A stretch of DNA of 58,843 bases from an uncultured Candidatus Poseidoniales archaeon (GCA_000246735.1 CM001443.1:496129-554971); one strand, 5' to 3'; positions 7,532-15,537 are shown, counted from the first letter of the stretch. Notes: a model not told the origin generated them from the sequence alone. Program-made: numbers and translations.

Positions 7532-9622
7532 ATGCAACCTATTCAGCGAGTGGCAATTGTTGGTGCGGGGAACATGGGTTCCGGAATCGCACAGAAGACA
7601 GCTCAGGAAGAATTCGACGTTCAAATGGTGGACAGAGAGCAACAATGGGTTGACCGCGGTCAAGGCATCATCAGCGATTTTCTCTCGGAAGCAGTGGAGC
7701 GACGAATTTTCTCCCCGGCTCAAGTAGATTCCATCCAAGGGCGCATCACCGGGGTTGTCGGTGTTGAAAACACCGCTGCAAACACCGACCTCGTCATCGA
7801 GGCTGTGTTCGAAGATTTCGATGTAAAAACCGCCGTGTTTACCACACTCGATGCAGCGTGTGGACCCGATACGATTCTTGCCTCAAACACCTCTTCGCTT
7901 TCCGTGAATGCACTTGCAGAAGCAACGGGCCGCCCCGATCGATTCGTTGGTCTGCACTTCTTCTACCACCCAGCCAAGAACCGCTTGGTCGAAGTTATTC
8001 CCGCAGCATCATCGAGCCCTGAAACAATCGAAAAAGTCGTTCAGTACTGTAAGATGCTTGGAAAGGTGGTCATCGTTTGTGGCGACCGACCAGGTTTCGT
8101 TGTCAACCGTTTCTTCGTGCCTTGGCTCAACGAAGCATGCTTGCTTCTGGAAGAGGGCGTTGCAACAGCAGCCCAAATCGATGCGGCGGCTTGCAAAGCA
8201 TTCCGCATTGGCCTTGGTCCATTTGGACTGATGAACCTGACTGGCCCCCCGATTGCGCTTCATTCAACAGATTATCTTGCTGAACAATTGCACACCCCCC
8301 GCTATGTCGGTGCCCAAAACTTGCGTGATTTGATTGAAGCCAATGCTCACTGGGATGTTGCTGGTGATGATGCCTATTCACCTGAACAATACACAACCAT
8401 CGCAGAACGACTGTACGGTGTTGTGTTTGGTGTTGCAGCACAAATCGTCGAAGAAGGCGTGTGCTCGATGGAAGATGTGGATCGAGGCGCCAAGGTTGGT
8501 CTGCGATGGGCACGAGGTCCATTCGAAATGATGAACCGAGTTGGAATCCAAGAAGCCCACCGCATGGCTGAAGCCTACGCTGCGTTGAGCGCTCAAAGCG
8601 ATGAAGCCCGAGCGTGGAAGGTACCTGCATTCTTCAGCGAACAAGCAACTTTGAACCAAGCATGGAACTTTTCCTACGTCGACACTTCAATTGAGAATGG
8701 TGTTGCAACCCTCACAATTAACAGGCCAGAGGCAATGAATGCCCTCAACGAAACTGTGGTCGGCCAACTCAGCTCCGCCCTCGATGAAGTGAATGCAGAT
8801 AATTCGGTTCACACCATTGTCCTCGATGGTGCAGGAAAGGCCTTCGTGGCTGGAGCGGATGTGAAATTCTTCGTCGACAAGATTCGAGCGGATTCAATTC
8901 CTGATATTGTCACCTTTACCGAAGATGGCCATACAATGCTCAACAAATTGGAATCATCAAGCAAGACAACCGTGGCACTGACCACAGGCTTAGCACTTGG
9001 TGGCGGATTGGAACTCGCCCTTGCATGTGACTACCGAATCGGAACACGTCGCACACAATTCCGTTTCCCTGAAACATCGATTGGAATCTATCCTGGATTG
9101 GGCGGCACTCAACGCCCTGCACGAATTTGTGGTATCCCAGCAGCTCGCTGGTCGGTGCTCGCTGGAAACTTCATGAACGCTCAGACAGGGTTCGATTTGG
9201 GACTGTTGACTCACTTAGTCGATGTCGCATCGGTGGATGCATGTGTCAGCGAACTTGCCAACCAAGGGAAACCGAGCAACAAATACCCAGGTTCACCGGC
9301 GCATCCTGAATCAGACGTAGCCTCATTCGCCACTTCATTCTACAGCGATGAGAACATGGCGATGATTATGCAAGGAACCTGCCCAGATGGATTTGATGCA
9401 GAAGACAAGAACATCGCTCGGCAAATGAAATCGCTCTCCAGAACCGCCCCAATTGCGTTGAAGATGGCAAGCGACTTGATTGATGCAACTTCCGAGACAG
9501 ACTTGTCAGCAGGTTTGCAAATGGAACTTGACCGTTTGACTGAGATTTTCTCAACCAAAGACTCGCTGGAAGGGCTCTCTGCGCTGATTGAAGGCCGGAA
9601 GCCCGGGTACAGCAACTCGTGA
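7532..9622 (+). CDS. Fused 3-hydroxyacyl-CoA dehydrogenase / enoyl-CoA hydratase
   Basis: This 696-residue bifunctional enzyme carries out the hydration and NAD-dependent oxidation steps of fatty acid beta-oxidation. It begins with the NAD-binding GAGNMGSGIA loop, followed by the ASNTSSLS strand, the catalytic GLHFFYHP histidine, the LVEVI segment and GDRPGFVVNR. A second 3HCDH helical domain spans roughly residues 180-370. The crotonase domain (about 385-690) has VAGADVKFF and an LALGGGLELA oxyanion loop. Its two catalytic glutamates, in GGGLE and FPE, are 20 residues apart as in rat enoyl-CoA hydratase. Dehydrogenase-first order is the archaeal arrangement, opposite to bacterial FadB. The start at 7532 leaves the GXGXXG loop near the N-terminus, as expected. 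The last 72 bases overlap the convergent unknown gene. Confidence 0.92.
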   Translation: MQPIQRVAIVGAGNMGSGIAQKTAQEEFDVQMVDREQQWVDRGQGIISDFLSEAVERRIFSPAQVDSIQGRITGVVGVENTAANTDLVIEAVFEDFDVKTAVFTTLDAACGPDTILASNTSSLSVNALAEATGRPDRFVGLHFFYHPAKNRLVEVIPAASSSPETIEKVVQYCKMLGKVVIVCGDRPGFVVNRFFVPWLNEACLLLEEGVATAAQIDAAACKAFRIGLGPFGLMNLTGPPIALHSTDYLAEQLHTPRYVGAQNLRDLIEANAHWDVAGDDAYSPEQYTTIAERLYGVVFGVAAQIVEEGVCSMEDVDRGAKVGLRWARGPFEMMNRVGIQEAHRMAEAYAALSAQSDEARAWKVPAFFSEQATLNQAWNFSYVDTSIENGVATLTINRPEAMNALNETVVGQLSSALDEVNADNSVHTIVLDGAGKAFVAGADVKFFVDKIRADSIPDIVTFTEDGHTMLNKLESSSKTTVALTTGLALGGGLELALACDYRIGTRRTQFRFPETSIGIYPGLGGTQRPARICGIPAARWSVLAGNFMNAQTGFDLGLLTHLVDVASVDACVSELANQGKPSNKYPGSPAHPESDVASFATSFYSDENMAMIMQGTCPDGFDAEDKNIARQMKSLSRTAPIALKMASDLIDATSETDLSAGLQMELDRLTEIFSTKDSLEGLSALIEGRKPGYSNS

Positions 9623-10492
9623 TCGTGCCTTTTTCAACTCGGTCACGAGACCATTGGACAACGTATGGACCCGAAGGGATGTTGCCAGATCGTTGAGCAT
9701 GCTGATGGCGTACAAGGCTGGATAATCACCACTCGGGCATTCTAATTCATGGCCATGGGGTTGGATACAGACAGCGTTTCCAATTTCCTTGCACTTGACA
9801 ATTGGCACCTTTCGATGACTCGGGAGAATAAGCCAGTGCAAGCCCGATTCACCATGAACGGTCAAACTTCCATCCTCCTCGACGACAATTCGGTCAGGGT
9901 GCGCTTCCACTGTTTCGTGTAAAAAGGTCAATGCCCGTCGTTCATTTGATGGTAGGCCCTCAAGAACAGAATGAATTCGAACCATGCTGTTCCTCAGCCG
10001 GAGGGCATTGTTCACACCATAGTAGCCATGCCAGATTTCTAGGAAAAACCTCGTAGTATCGAAATCAAAACGGCCCATCAATCGACCGCGTTGTTCGTAG
10101 GAAACCTCGCCATCAATGTCAAGCATCATGTATGGCGTTAACGCAAGCCAATCTTCCAAACTTAGCGCGACATCATCCTTCAACGCTCGAGCCTCAAGTT
10201 GATGGCGCAAATTGGCCTCGTTATAGCCCATGCAATGAGCCATGAGTTGCGGTGCTTCGTCAGGTAGTGTGACCAGTGAAACACCGGCTGGTTGGTCAGG
10301 TTGAACTTGATCGAGCAGCGTATCCAATGTCATCTTGTTGGATTGAACAGCCCCTTCTACCCGTTCGTTCGGCATTGCTTGCAGGTTCTTATGCCAAGCA
10401 CGATGAAGGTCTTGGCGTCGTGATTCTTTTGGCGACCAGGCGTGACACAGCACACAATTGAACGCCGTGCATTCGTTGTGTGGGACCTTCAT
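9551..10492 (-). CDS. Unknown protein with N-terminal cysteine cluster, last gene of the E1/JAMM operon
   Basis: The 313-residue protein is not recognised. It opens with a possible metal site (Cys8, Cys13, Cys16 and neighbouring His). A mixed helical middle follows, then a C-terminal third containing a WLILPSH strand, two further cysteines and a CIQPHGHELEC segment. There is no signal peptide or membrane helix. The ATG at 10492 is chosen because AGGTGA precedes it by 7 nt and because the upstream gene stops ten bases earlier. Its place as the fourth gene after an E1-like enzyme and a JAMM protease suggests a partner, substrate or adaptor of ubiquitin-like modification. No E2 or RING signature could be found. 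The 3' end overlaps the convergent beta-oxidation gene by 72 bases. Confidence 0.7.
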   Translation of the reverse strand: MKVPHNECTAFNCVLCHAWSPKESRRQDLHRAWHKNLQAMPNERVEGAVQSNKMTLDTLLDQVQPDQPAGVSLVTLPDEAPQLMAHCMGYNEANLRHQLEARALKDDVALSLEDWLALTPYMMLDIDGEVSYEQRGRLMGRFDFDTTRFFLEIWHGYYGVNNALRLRNSMVRIHSVLEGLPSNERRALTFLHETVEAHPDRIVVEEDGSLTVHGESGLHWLILPSHRKVPIVKCKEIGNAVCIQPHGHELECPSGDYPALYAISMLNDLATSLRVHTLSNGLVTELKKARSRVAVPGLPAFNQRREPFQRVFG

Positions 10493-10502
10493 CTGTTCAC
10501 CT

Positions 10503-10742
10503 CTATACATGTTCATTTTGGAGTTCAATAATTCCTTGGACAAGGGCTGTAAAATCGATTGTTTCCTCTGCTTCTTGTGCGAATTGAATTCGATTCTTGA
10601 TGGCCATGAGGAGGGCCTCATCAGGGATTTCTCCGATGATTTCCCCAACCACATCGTCAAGACTGCGCCCCATGCCTAATGCAACAGCAAGGTGCGCCTT
10701 TCTTCGCTCGTCTTCGTCTTTAGGGGCTCGAATTGACGTCAT
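10503..10742 (-). CDS. Small helical protein in the E1/JAMM operon
   Basis: The 79-residue protein is predicted to be mainly helical, with a basic N-terminus and acidic amphipathic helices. It is not recognised. It does not look like a beta-grasp ubiquitin-like modifier and lacks a C-terminal di-glycine, ending instead in NEHV. Its ATG overlaps the stop of the JAMM gene as ATGA (10739-10742), so translation is coupled. The following gene starts ten bases after its stop. It may be an adaptor or a small regulatory subunit, which is inference from position only. Confidence 0.7.
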   Translation of the reverse strand: MTSIRAPKDEDERRKAHLAVALGMGRSLDDVVGEIIGEIPDEALLMAIKNRIQFAQEAEETIDFTALVQGIIELQNEHV

Positions 10743-11293
10743 GCGCTCACCTCGATCATTGCTTGTTCTGATAACTGGGCATAGAACGAAGCCCATGTGG
10801 TCACAGCCTCATCCGTCCAATGATTCAATGGTCCATCGGGCGAAATCCGACCCACTTCGTCGTCAACTGAAGCCAGCGTTGCGTTCAAGCTCTGCTTGAT
10901 GCCCGGTGCCCCGAGCACCAACGCCTTGGCGACAATACCGCTCGCAATCGCCAAACTGTGGGTGTCTGTTCCACTCCAATACGCCTCGAACCCTGGGTGA
11001 GTGTGCGTCCACACCTTGAACGGCGCAGCGCATCCAACTGGAGGTGCGAGGGCGACCCGGCCGGGGCTCCCCCAATCGACTGAGACATTGTCTTCAGCAT
11101 CGATGAGCACCGATGTTTCCAAACCCGCAAGTCGAGACAGAACATACACCACATCCCATCGGCCAAGAAGGGCTGCTTTTGCTTGTATCTCCATGATCTC
11201 ATCCCCAATTTGACGCTCGCTCGCCATGGTGCAGAGATGGCCCCATGCCTCGTCGTCCAACTCAAGTTGGTCTAAATCTGGAATGACAATCAT
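10739..11293 (-). CDS. JAMM/MPN-domain metalloprotease (predicted deubiquitinase-like)
   Basis: The 184-residue protein contains a complete JAMM zinc signature, H-x-H-P-x6-S-x2-D, at His97, His99, Ser107 and Asp110 in WTHTHPGFEAYWSGTD. A Glu in the helix near residue 35 could be the upstream catalytic acid. JAMM enzymes such as Rpn11, HvJAMM1 and prokaryotic JAB proteins remove ubiquitin-like modifiers from targets or mature their C-termini. The start overlaps the E1-like stop as ATGA and the end overlaps the next start as ATGA, so the three genes are cotranslated. Coupling to an E1-like enzyme points to conjugation/deconjugation or to sulfur-carrier maturation. The exact substrate is unknown. 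Confidence 0.8.
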   Translation of the reverse strand: MIVIPDLDQLELDDEAWGHLCTMASERQIGDEIMEIQAKAALLGRWDVVYVLSRLAGLETSVLIDAEDNVSVDWGSPGRVALAPPVGCAAPFKVWTHTHPGFEAYWSGTDTHSLAIASGIVAKALVLGAPGIKQSLNATLASVDDEVGRISPDGPLNHWTDEAVTTWASFYAQLSEQAMIEVSA

Positions 11294-11973
11294 GCGCTCA
11301 CCTCACCGACAACTGGGAAGTTGAACGCACCATAGGTCAGTGACCCCATCGATTGTACGGGCGGTTGTTGACCTCTAAGCAATTGAAGCGCCCATTGAGC
11401 ACCGAGCGACGCAGCATTGGCAAATCCAAATTCGAGGTTTCCATCTTCAAGGGCGCCGGGATGTTGACAGCTCATCGGTTGATGGTCCGGTGTCATGTGG
11501 CGAACAAGCGAACGCTCAGATTGGTAACTCAACATCACGTACCCGTCACCACCACATCTCAAGTCGACCCAAGGAACATCCAGAGCATGCACCAGTCGGC
11601 GTGGTTCTGGTCGATCGACGCAAACTACAACCATGTCAAAACCAGCCAGTTGAGAAGTTTCACGAAGGTTTTCTGCGCATGCTGAAACTTTAACACTGCT
11701 TGAGGTGTTGTGTAATCTTGAAACCAATGCATCCACCTTCTTCATCCCAAGATCGTCCACAGCGTAGCGTTGATGGCCAAGATTCCCCGCTTCAACCACA
11801 TCATCATCCATGATGGTTATGTTCGCAGATATGCTCAACCTTCGCAAGGCAGGAATCAACAGTTCAGCAAGATTGCTTCCGATGCCGCCAGCGCCGATGA
11901 TGGCCAGTTTTTTTGGGGTCCCCTCAGTGTTCACGAGAATTAAACGGCTGACCCTTAATGAAGAATCAACCAT
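11290..11973 (-). CDS. E1-like adenylating enzyme (ThiF/MoeB/UbaA family)
   Basis: The 227-residue protein has the ThiF fold signatures. A GAGGIGS nucleotide loop lies at residues 27-33, a TIMDDDVVEAGNL segment binds ATP and magnesium, a conserved KK follows, and VVVCVDRPEPRR corresponds to the D-x-x-x-x-R region. The usual NLxRQ is NLGHQ here, so the arginine finger is replaced by histidine. Cysteines in LRCGGDG or MSCQHPG could be the thioester-forming residue. Such enzymes adenylate the C-terminus of ubiquitin-like or sulfur-carrier proteins. It is short compared with UbaA and lacks a rhodanese domain. The ATG at 11973 is preferred over 12033 because the added residues do not resemble the family. 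It is the first gene of a four-gene operon. Confidence 0.82.
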   Translation of the reverse strand: MVDSSLRVSRLILVNTEGTPKKLAIIGAGGIGSNLAELLIPALRRLSISANITIMDDDVVEAGNLGHQRYAVDDLGMKKVDALVSRLHNTSSSVKVSACAENLRETSQLAGFDMVVVCVDRPEPRRLVHALDVPWVDLRCGGDGYVMLSYQSERSLVRHMTPDHQPMSCQHPGALEDGNLEFGFANAASLGAQWALQLLRGQQPPVQSMGSLTYGAFNFPVVGEVSA

Positions 11974-12207
11974 TGTTCGAGGGCTTCGATTGTACCTGCA
12001 TTGAGAACAGTTCCATAGCACTGAGCGCAACAAGCGACGCCCTCATGATTGGAATGGCTCGGCGCTTTTCCACCCCTTTCACCTGCACTGCCGTGGTTCC
12101 ACAACCGTCGACCTGCTTTGAAATCCACTCTTCTTTGGAGAACCACCTTCTTTTTCGCGCAGGTCTTGACACGACCGATTCAAAAAGGGAGATACCTACC
12201 GCAAGTC

Positions 12208-13272
12208 ATGAGCGGCAAGACAGCAATGGTGACGGGTATCACTGGCCAAGACGGTTCATACCTTGCAGAACTCTTGCTCGACAAGGGCTACGAAGTCTAT
12301 GGATTGGTCCGACGGGTCTCACAACCAACCTCCGGTCGAAGCCTCATCAACCACCTCCTCACTCACGAAAAATTCCACCTCGTCAACGGTGACTTAGCCG
12401 ATCAAAACTCCATTGACAACGCTGTTGCACAGTCTCAACCTGATGAATTTTACAACCTTGGTGCCATGTCCTTCGTTCCAGAATCGTGGCGCTCACCAAT
12501 GATGACCGCAGACATCACCGGTCTTGGGGCACTGCGCTGCCTCGAAGCGATTCGCAAGCATGCTCCACACTGCCGCTTCTACCAAGCCGGTTCTTCAGAA
12601 CAATATGGAAAGGTGCGCGATGTTCCTCAAACAGAAGCCACACCCTTCCATCCTCGCTCACCGTATGGATGCGCCAAGGTGTTCGCCTTCGAAATCACCC
12701 GAAACTACCGTGAGTCCTACGATATGTTCGCCTGTACTGGTATCCTCTTCAACCACGAAAGCCCTCGCCGTGGCCTTGAATTCGTGACTCGCAAGGTGAC
12801 GATGACCGCAGCTCGAATCGCAAAGGGCTTCGATGAATGCTTGTGGATTGGCAACGTCGATGCAAAGCGCGATTGGGGCTTTGCTGGCGACTATGTGGAG
12901 ATGCAATGGCGCATGCTTCAACAGGATACACCAGGCGATTACGTGGTTGCAACTGGCCGCACGCACAGCGTTCGTGACATGATCACCCTCGCCTTCAGCC
13001 ACGTTGGCATGAACCTCGTTTGGTCCGGTGAAGGTGTTGACACCATCGCCACCGACCAAGACGGTACAATCCGTGTTCGTACCAACCCGAAATTCTTCCG
13101 CCCAGCAGAAGTTGATTTGCTGATTGGTGACCCCGCTCTTGCTGAAAAGGAACTCGGTTGGGTTCCAGGTACCTCCTTTGAGGAACTCGTGCAAATGATG
13201 GTCGACTCCGATGTCGCCATTGTGGAAGAAGCAGTGAAGGGTGGCTATGCACCACCAATTCCACCAGAATGA
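12208..13272 (+). CDS. gmd: GDP-mannose 4,6-dehydratase
   Basis: This 354-residue short-chain dehydrogenase converts GDP-mannose to GDP-4-keto-6-deoxymannose, the precursor of GDP-fucose and GDP-rhamnose. It shows the NAD-binding GITGQDGSYLAELLL loop, an LVRR segment, YNLGAMSFVPESW, the active-site YGCAK (Y-x3-K) and an NHESPRRG substrate loop typical of GMD. The start is ATG at 12208, immediately before the SGKTAMVTGITG strand. The longer frame from 12049 is rejected because it adds an unrelated hydrophobic leader. It diverges from the E1-like operon and is followed after 13 bases by the GST-like gene. It should feed deoxysugar into the surface glycans made by the glycosyltransferases elsewhere in the window. 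Confidence 0.93.
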   Translation: MSGKTAMVTGITGQDGSYLAELLLDKGYEVYGLVRRVSQPTSGRSLINHLLTHEKFHLVNGDLADQNSIDNAVAQSQPDEFYNLGAMSFVPESWRSPMMTADITGLGALRCLEAIRKHAPHCRFYQAGSSEQYGKVRDVPQTEATPFHPRSPYGCAKVFAFEITRNYRESYDMFACTGILFNHESPRRGLEFVTRKVTMTAARIAKGFDECLWIGNVDAKRDWGFAGDYVEMQWRMLQQDTPGDYVVATGRTHSVRDMITLAFSHVGMNLVWSGEGVDTIATDQDGTIRVRTNPKFFRPAEVDLLIGDPALAEKELGWVPGTSFEELVQMMVDSDVAIVEEAVKGGYAPPIPPE

Positions 13273-13285
13273 AGAAGGAGGCCAG

Positions 13286-13897
13286 ATGATGGCGTTACCA
13301 ATTCTCTACTCATTTCGCAGGTGTCCATACGCCATGCGCGCTCGGATGTCAATTGTCCGAAGTGAATTCCAAGTCGAACTGAGGGAAGTCGTCCTGCGAG
13401 ACCGGCCTGAACATATGATGGAAATCTCACCAAAAGGTACCGTTCCAGTCCTACTGTTGGCCGATGGAACCGTCATCGAGGAGAGCCTCGAAATCATGCA
13501 GCATGTCTTGGATTGGACACTGTCTGAGGAAGAGCAACACTGGATTTCACTCAATGATGACGAATTCAAGTTTCACCTTGATCGTTACAAATACCCCAAC
13601 CGATACGAAGATGTTGACGAAGTAGAACAACGGACTGCAGCATCAGCCTACCTCATGGATTTGGATGAGCGGTTGGCGAGCGAGCCGGCCATCAGTGAGG
13701 CATTGAGCGATGCATTGTTCCCATTTGTCAGGCAGTTTGCTAATCACGACCGTGAATGGTTTGATGCTCAACCATGGAACCATGTGCTCGCTTGGTTAAC
13801 AGGGAACCTCGAGAGTGAGGCGTTCAAAGTGTGCATGAAGAAGCACAAGCAGTGGTTCGAGGGAGATCAAGTTGTATGGTTTCCTCGACACGATTAG
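13286..13897 (+). CDS. Glutathione S-transferase / glutaredoxin-fold protein
   Basis: The 203-residue protein has an N-terminal thioredoxin fold with a CPYA active-site-like motif (FRRCPYAMRARM), the conserved cis-Pro in KGTVPVLLLADG and the following EESLEIMQHV helix, all typical of omega/SspA-like GST proteins. The C-terminal half is helical. Archaea mostly lack glutathione, so it may use another thiol or act as a redox chaperone. Two adjacent ATG codons (13286 and 13289) follow GGAGG at 13277-13281. The second has the better spacing. It lies 13 bases after gmd and is probably in the same transcript. Confidence 0.8.
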   Translation: MMALPILYSFRRCPYAMRARMSIVRSEFQVELREVVLRDRPEHMMEISPKGTVPVLLLADGTVIEESLEIMQHVLDWTLSEEEQHWISLNDDEFKFHLDRYKYPNRYEDVDEVEQRTAASAYLMDLDERLASEPAISEALSDALFPFVRQFANHDREWFDAQPWNHVLAWLTGNLESEAFKVCMKKHKQWFEGDQVVWFPRHD

Positions 13898-13981
13898 ACG
13901 TCGCTCGTGTTTCGTAACACAGCGGTTGCACATGAGTGCAATGGCTAAGTTTCTCAAACGCTAAGGTCTGATGGTTGGAAA

Positions 13982-14152
13982 TCACTTCTCAAGCATTTGC
14001 TCGATTTCTTTGGTGGCGAGGATGAGGGTTGGGGCCCAAAGACCCACGAATATTCCCAACTCTGTATCGCCTACTCCGAAATAGATGTACAATGACCCTA
14101 CTACCGATAACATGCTTGCTATAAATCCAATTCTTGATATTTGTCCGCTCAT
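13982..14152 (-). CDS. Small two-helix membrane protein (56 residues)
   Basis: The frame encodes a polar N-terminus (MSGQISRI), a first hydrophobic helix ending near SLYIYFG, a short loop containing GDTELG, and a second hydrophobic helix (IFVGLWAPTLIL) with a charged tail. Support for a real gene comes from AAGGAG 8 nt before the ATG and an ATATTAAT TATA-like element about 40 nt upstream. The protein is not recognised. It is isolated between the GST-like gene and the gene-free stretch before tRNA-Arg. Confidence 0.6.
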   Translation of the reverse strand: MSGQISRIGFIASMLSVVGSLYIYFGVGDTELGIFVGLWAPTLILATKEIEQMLEK

Positions 14153-14389
14153 TTTAATTGCTCCTTGCTCCCCTTTTTGCTGGTTTCACTATTAATATGA
14201 TGTATGTGAAATTTAATGTTCAGTTCCTAACAAAAAGGTTTTTTCAACACGTTCATCCCGATCATTGCTCTTTCTATTTCTTGTTTTTTCGAATGTTACG
14301 ATTTCGTCTCGGAGCATTCCGGCTTGAACATATTTCTCGCGGGCGGGCGCGATAATGTTACTTTCCGGGCGCGTGGGAGTAGATTACGC

Positions 14390-14421
14390 TCAGAAAAGGC
14401 TTCGCTGACCGAAGGTTTTTT
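14390..14421. terminator. Hairpin terminator with T-run
   Basis: CTTCG at 14400-14404 pairs with CGAAG at 14410-14414. The stem can be extended by AAAA pairing with TTTT after one mismatch, and a run of six T follows on the plus strand. It could terminate transcripts from either side. Confidence 0.45.
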
Positions 14422-14579
14422 ATGGGTGGTCCGCTTATGGTAAGATGTACCGGAACAGGTGAGCAAGTATGAGGGGACCAAAATTCAACATTCTATTTTC
14501 GTTGATGCGGACCCTCCGTCATCGCAGTTAGTGCGACTGATCTGGGTTTGGCAGTGAATTCTGCTCATGCAACCACAGG

Positions 14580-14600
14580 AAGAGCGTTATCGCTCTTTTC
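14580..14600 (+). terminator. Hairpin terminator before tRNA-Arg
   Basis: AAGAGCG and CGCTCTT form a seven-base-pair stem around TTAT, followed by TTC. It lies about 40 bases upstream of the tRNA and probably isolates it from upstream transcription. Confidence 0.4.
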
Positions 14601-14639
14601 CAACATTGCATGTGCGTTTTCCCTGCTTGAAAGCAGCAT

Positions 14640-14711
14640 GGAGGTATGGTGTAGTGGATAGCATCAGGGGCTTCGGATCCCTGGACCCCGGTTCGAATCC
14701 GGGTACCTCTG
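14640..14711 (+). tRNA. tRNA-Arg (anticodon UCG)
   Basis: A full cloverleaf can be folded. The acceptor stem is GGAGGTA with TACCTCT (first pair G-T) and the D stem is GTG/CAT. The anticodon stem AGGGG/TCCCT has loop CTTCGGA, giving anticodon TCG at positions 34-36 and reading the Arg codon CGA. The variable loop is GGAC, the T arm is CCCGG-TTCGAAT-CCGGG, and G is the discriminator. No intron is present and CCA is not encoded. It stands at the left edge of the accessory cassette, a common integration point. Confidence 0.93.
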
Positions 14712-14755
14712 CCTGCTTTGACCTAGCAAATTATAACAAAGAAGGAAAGATTACA

Positions 14756-15478
14756 ATGACAAAGAAAACAACCCAAATGAAACAAGAAAACTGGTTTGTC
14801 CAACAGGGATACACCGACCCAGATGACCTCATCGACCACAATGGCAATCTGCAATTGCCTGAGAAGTTCATGCAGATTTTCTCAGCCTACAATCAGCACA
14901 ATATCGCAGAAGGCAATGATTGGGACACATGGCCTGAATGGGAATTGGTCCTTACTTCACTTGACGACTTCTTGACGTTTGGTGAACCAGAGACCGACCC
15001 TCCTGAAGCTGCTGCTGAGAGGGAGCACTGGCTCTCATTGATGCAATTCATGCATGATACCGAGGCGATTTCAATCGATGGTTACACCATCACAGTGGCT
15101 GGAAAATATGGCCACACCTTCAGCTTTGACATGTGCATCGAATACGAAGACTGGGTGACGCCAGGCTCCCTTGTAAAGCACTATGAGAAGACGGTTGGCA
15201 AAGGAATTGAACAACTTGGTCCACCCTGGCAACCCAATGTCCTTCAATTCTTCATGAAGGGTATAGTGGAGCACTCACTCGGGGCGTTCTGGACCTGTCC
15301 AGAGCATGTGCCAGTGTATGGCGGAAAGCCGACCGTGCACGCCACAGAAGTCGATTTTTGCATTGAGCAGGGCAAAGTTTCCCACTCGCGATGCTCTCAA
15401 TGCTCCATCTGTGCATCGAAGACACGTACATTTGGAAAATGGGGTTCGAACACGATCTCGACCAAATTGAGTACATGA
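14756..15478 (+). CDS. Unknown protein, first gene of the tRNA-Arg-adjacent cassette
   Basis: The 240-residue frame starts at ATG 14756, preceded by GAAGGAAAGA. The first 200 residues are acidic, Trp-rich and soluble-looking, without a recognised domain. The last 35 residues (after FCIEQGKV) are Ser/Thr-rich and unlike the rest, while another frame from about 15382 onward reads as better coding sequence. The true protein may therefore continue in that second frame and end at 15537 with a frameshift near 15370-15390. It follows the tRNA by 44 bases and is the start of a tightly coupled gene series. Confidence 0.6.
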   Translation: MTKKTTQMKQENWFVQQGYTDPDDLIDHNGNLQLPEKFMQIFSAYNQHNIAEGNDWDTWPEWELVLTSLDDFLTFGEPETDPPEAAAEREHWLSLMQFMHDTEAISIDGYTITVAGKYGHTFSFDMCIEYEDWVTPGSLVKHYEKTVGKGIEQLGPPWQPNVLQFFMKGIVEHSLGAFWTCPEHVPVYGGKPTVHATEVDFCIEQGKVSHSRCSQCSICASKTRTFGKWGSNTISTKLST

Positions 15479-15537
15479 AAGAAATGGAAGAAGAATGGCC
15501 ATCAGGAAAGCCACATCAAGACAGAGAATACCTATGA
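15391..15537 (+). CDS. Short overlapping frame: separate small gene or frameshifted C-terminus of the preceding one
   Basis: The frame from ATG 15391 to TGA 15537 encodes 48 residues with an acidic amphipathic core (CIEDTYIWKMGFEHDLDQI) and codon choice like the neighbouring genes, with many codons ending in C. It overlaps the end of the preceding gene by 88 bases in another frame. Its stop is embedded in the GAGGTGA that serves as ribosome binding site for the next gene. Either it is a small overlapping gene or it is the natural end of the preceding protein reached by a one-base shift. Confidence 0.45.
   Translation: MLSMLHLCIEDTYIWKMGFEHDLDQIEYMKEMEEEWPSGKPHQDREYL

Larger units (their letters stand above)
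14153..14639. other. Gene-free stretch upstream of tRNA-Arg, with hairpins
   Basis: No convincing protein gene was found in these 487 bases. The left part is AT-rich and carries the promoter of the small membrane protein. The middle is GC-rich, followed by a terminator-like hairpin at 14390-14421. Further right, GGTCCGC near 14426-14435 can pair with GCGGACC near 14507-14513 and would enclose about 70 bases. A second hairpin at 14580-14597 and a short CTGC/GCAG hairpin just before the tRNA complete it. A small structured RNA is possible but none is recognised. Confidence 0.5.

Noticed and set aside
8690-9622. Suspicion that the enoyl-CoA hydratase domain lost a catalytic glutamate
   Set aside because: Both glutamates are present, in GGGLE and FPE, exactly 20 residues apart as in the rat enzyme, so the domain should be active.
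12049-12207. Upstream extension of gmd with hydrophobic residues
   Set aside because: The GMD fold begins at the ATG at 12208; the extra residues have no family match and lie in the divergent promoter.
14500-14560. C/D box small RNA (TTGATGC ... CTGA)
   Set aside because: The C box differs from the consensus, no C'/D' pair is clear and no guide target was tested; evidence is too weak.
15365-15390. Programmed -1 frameshift site
   Set aside because: No X-XXY-YYZ heptamer in the correct frame was found, so an error or overlapping gene is as likely.
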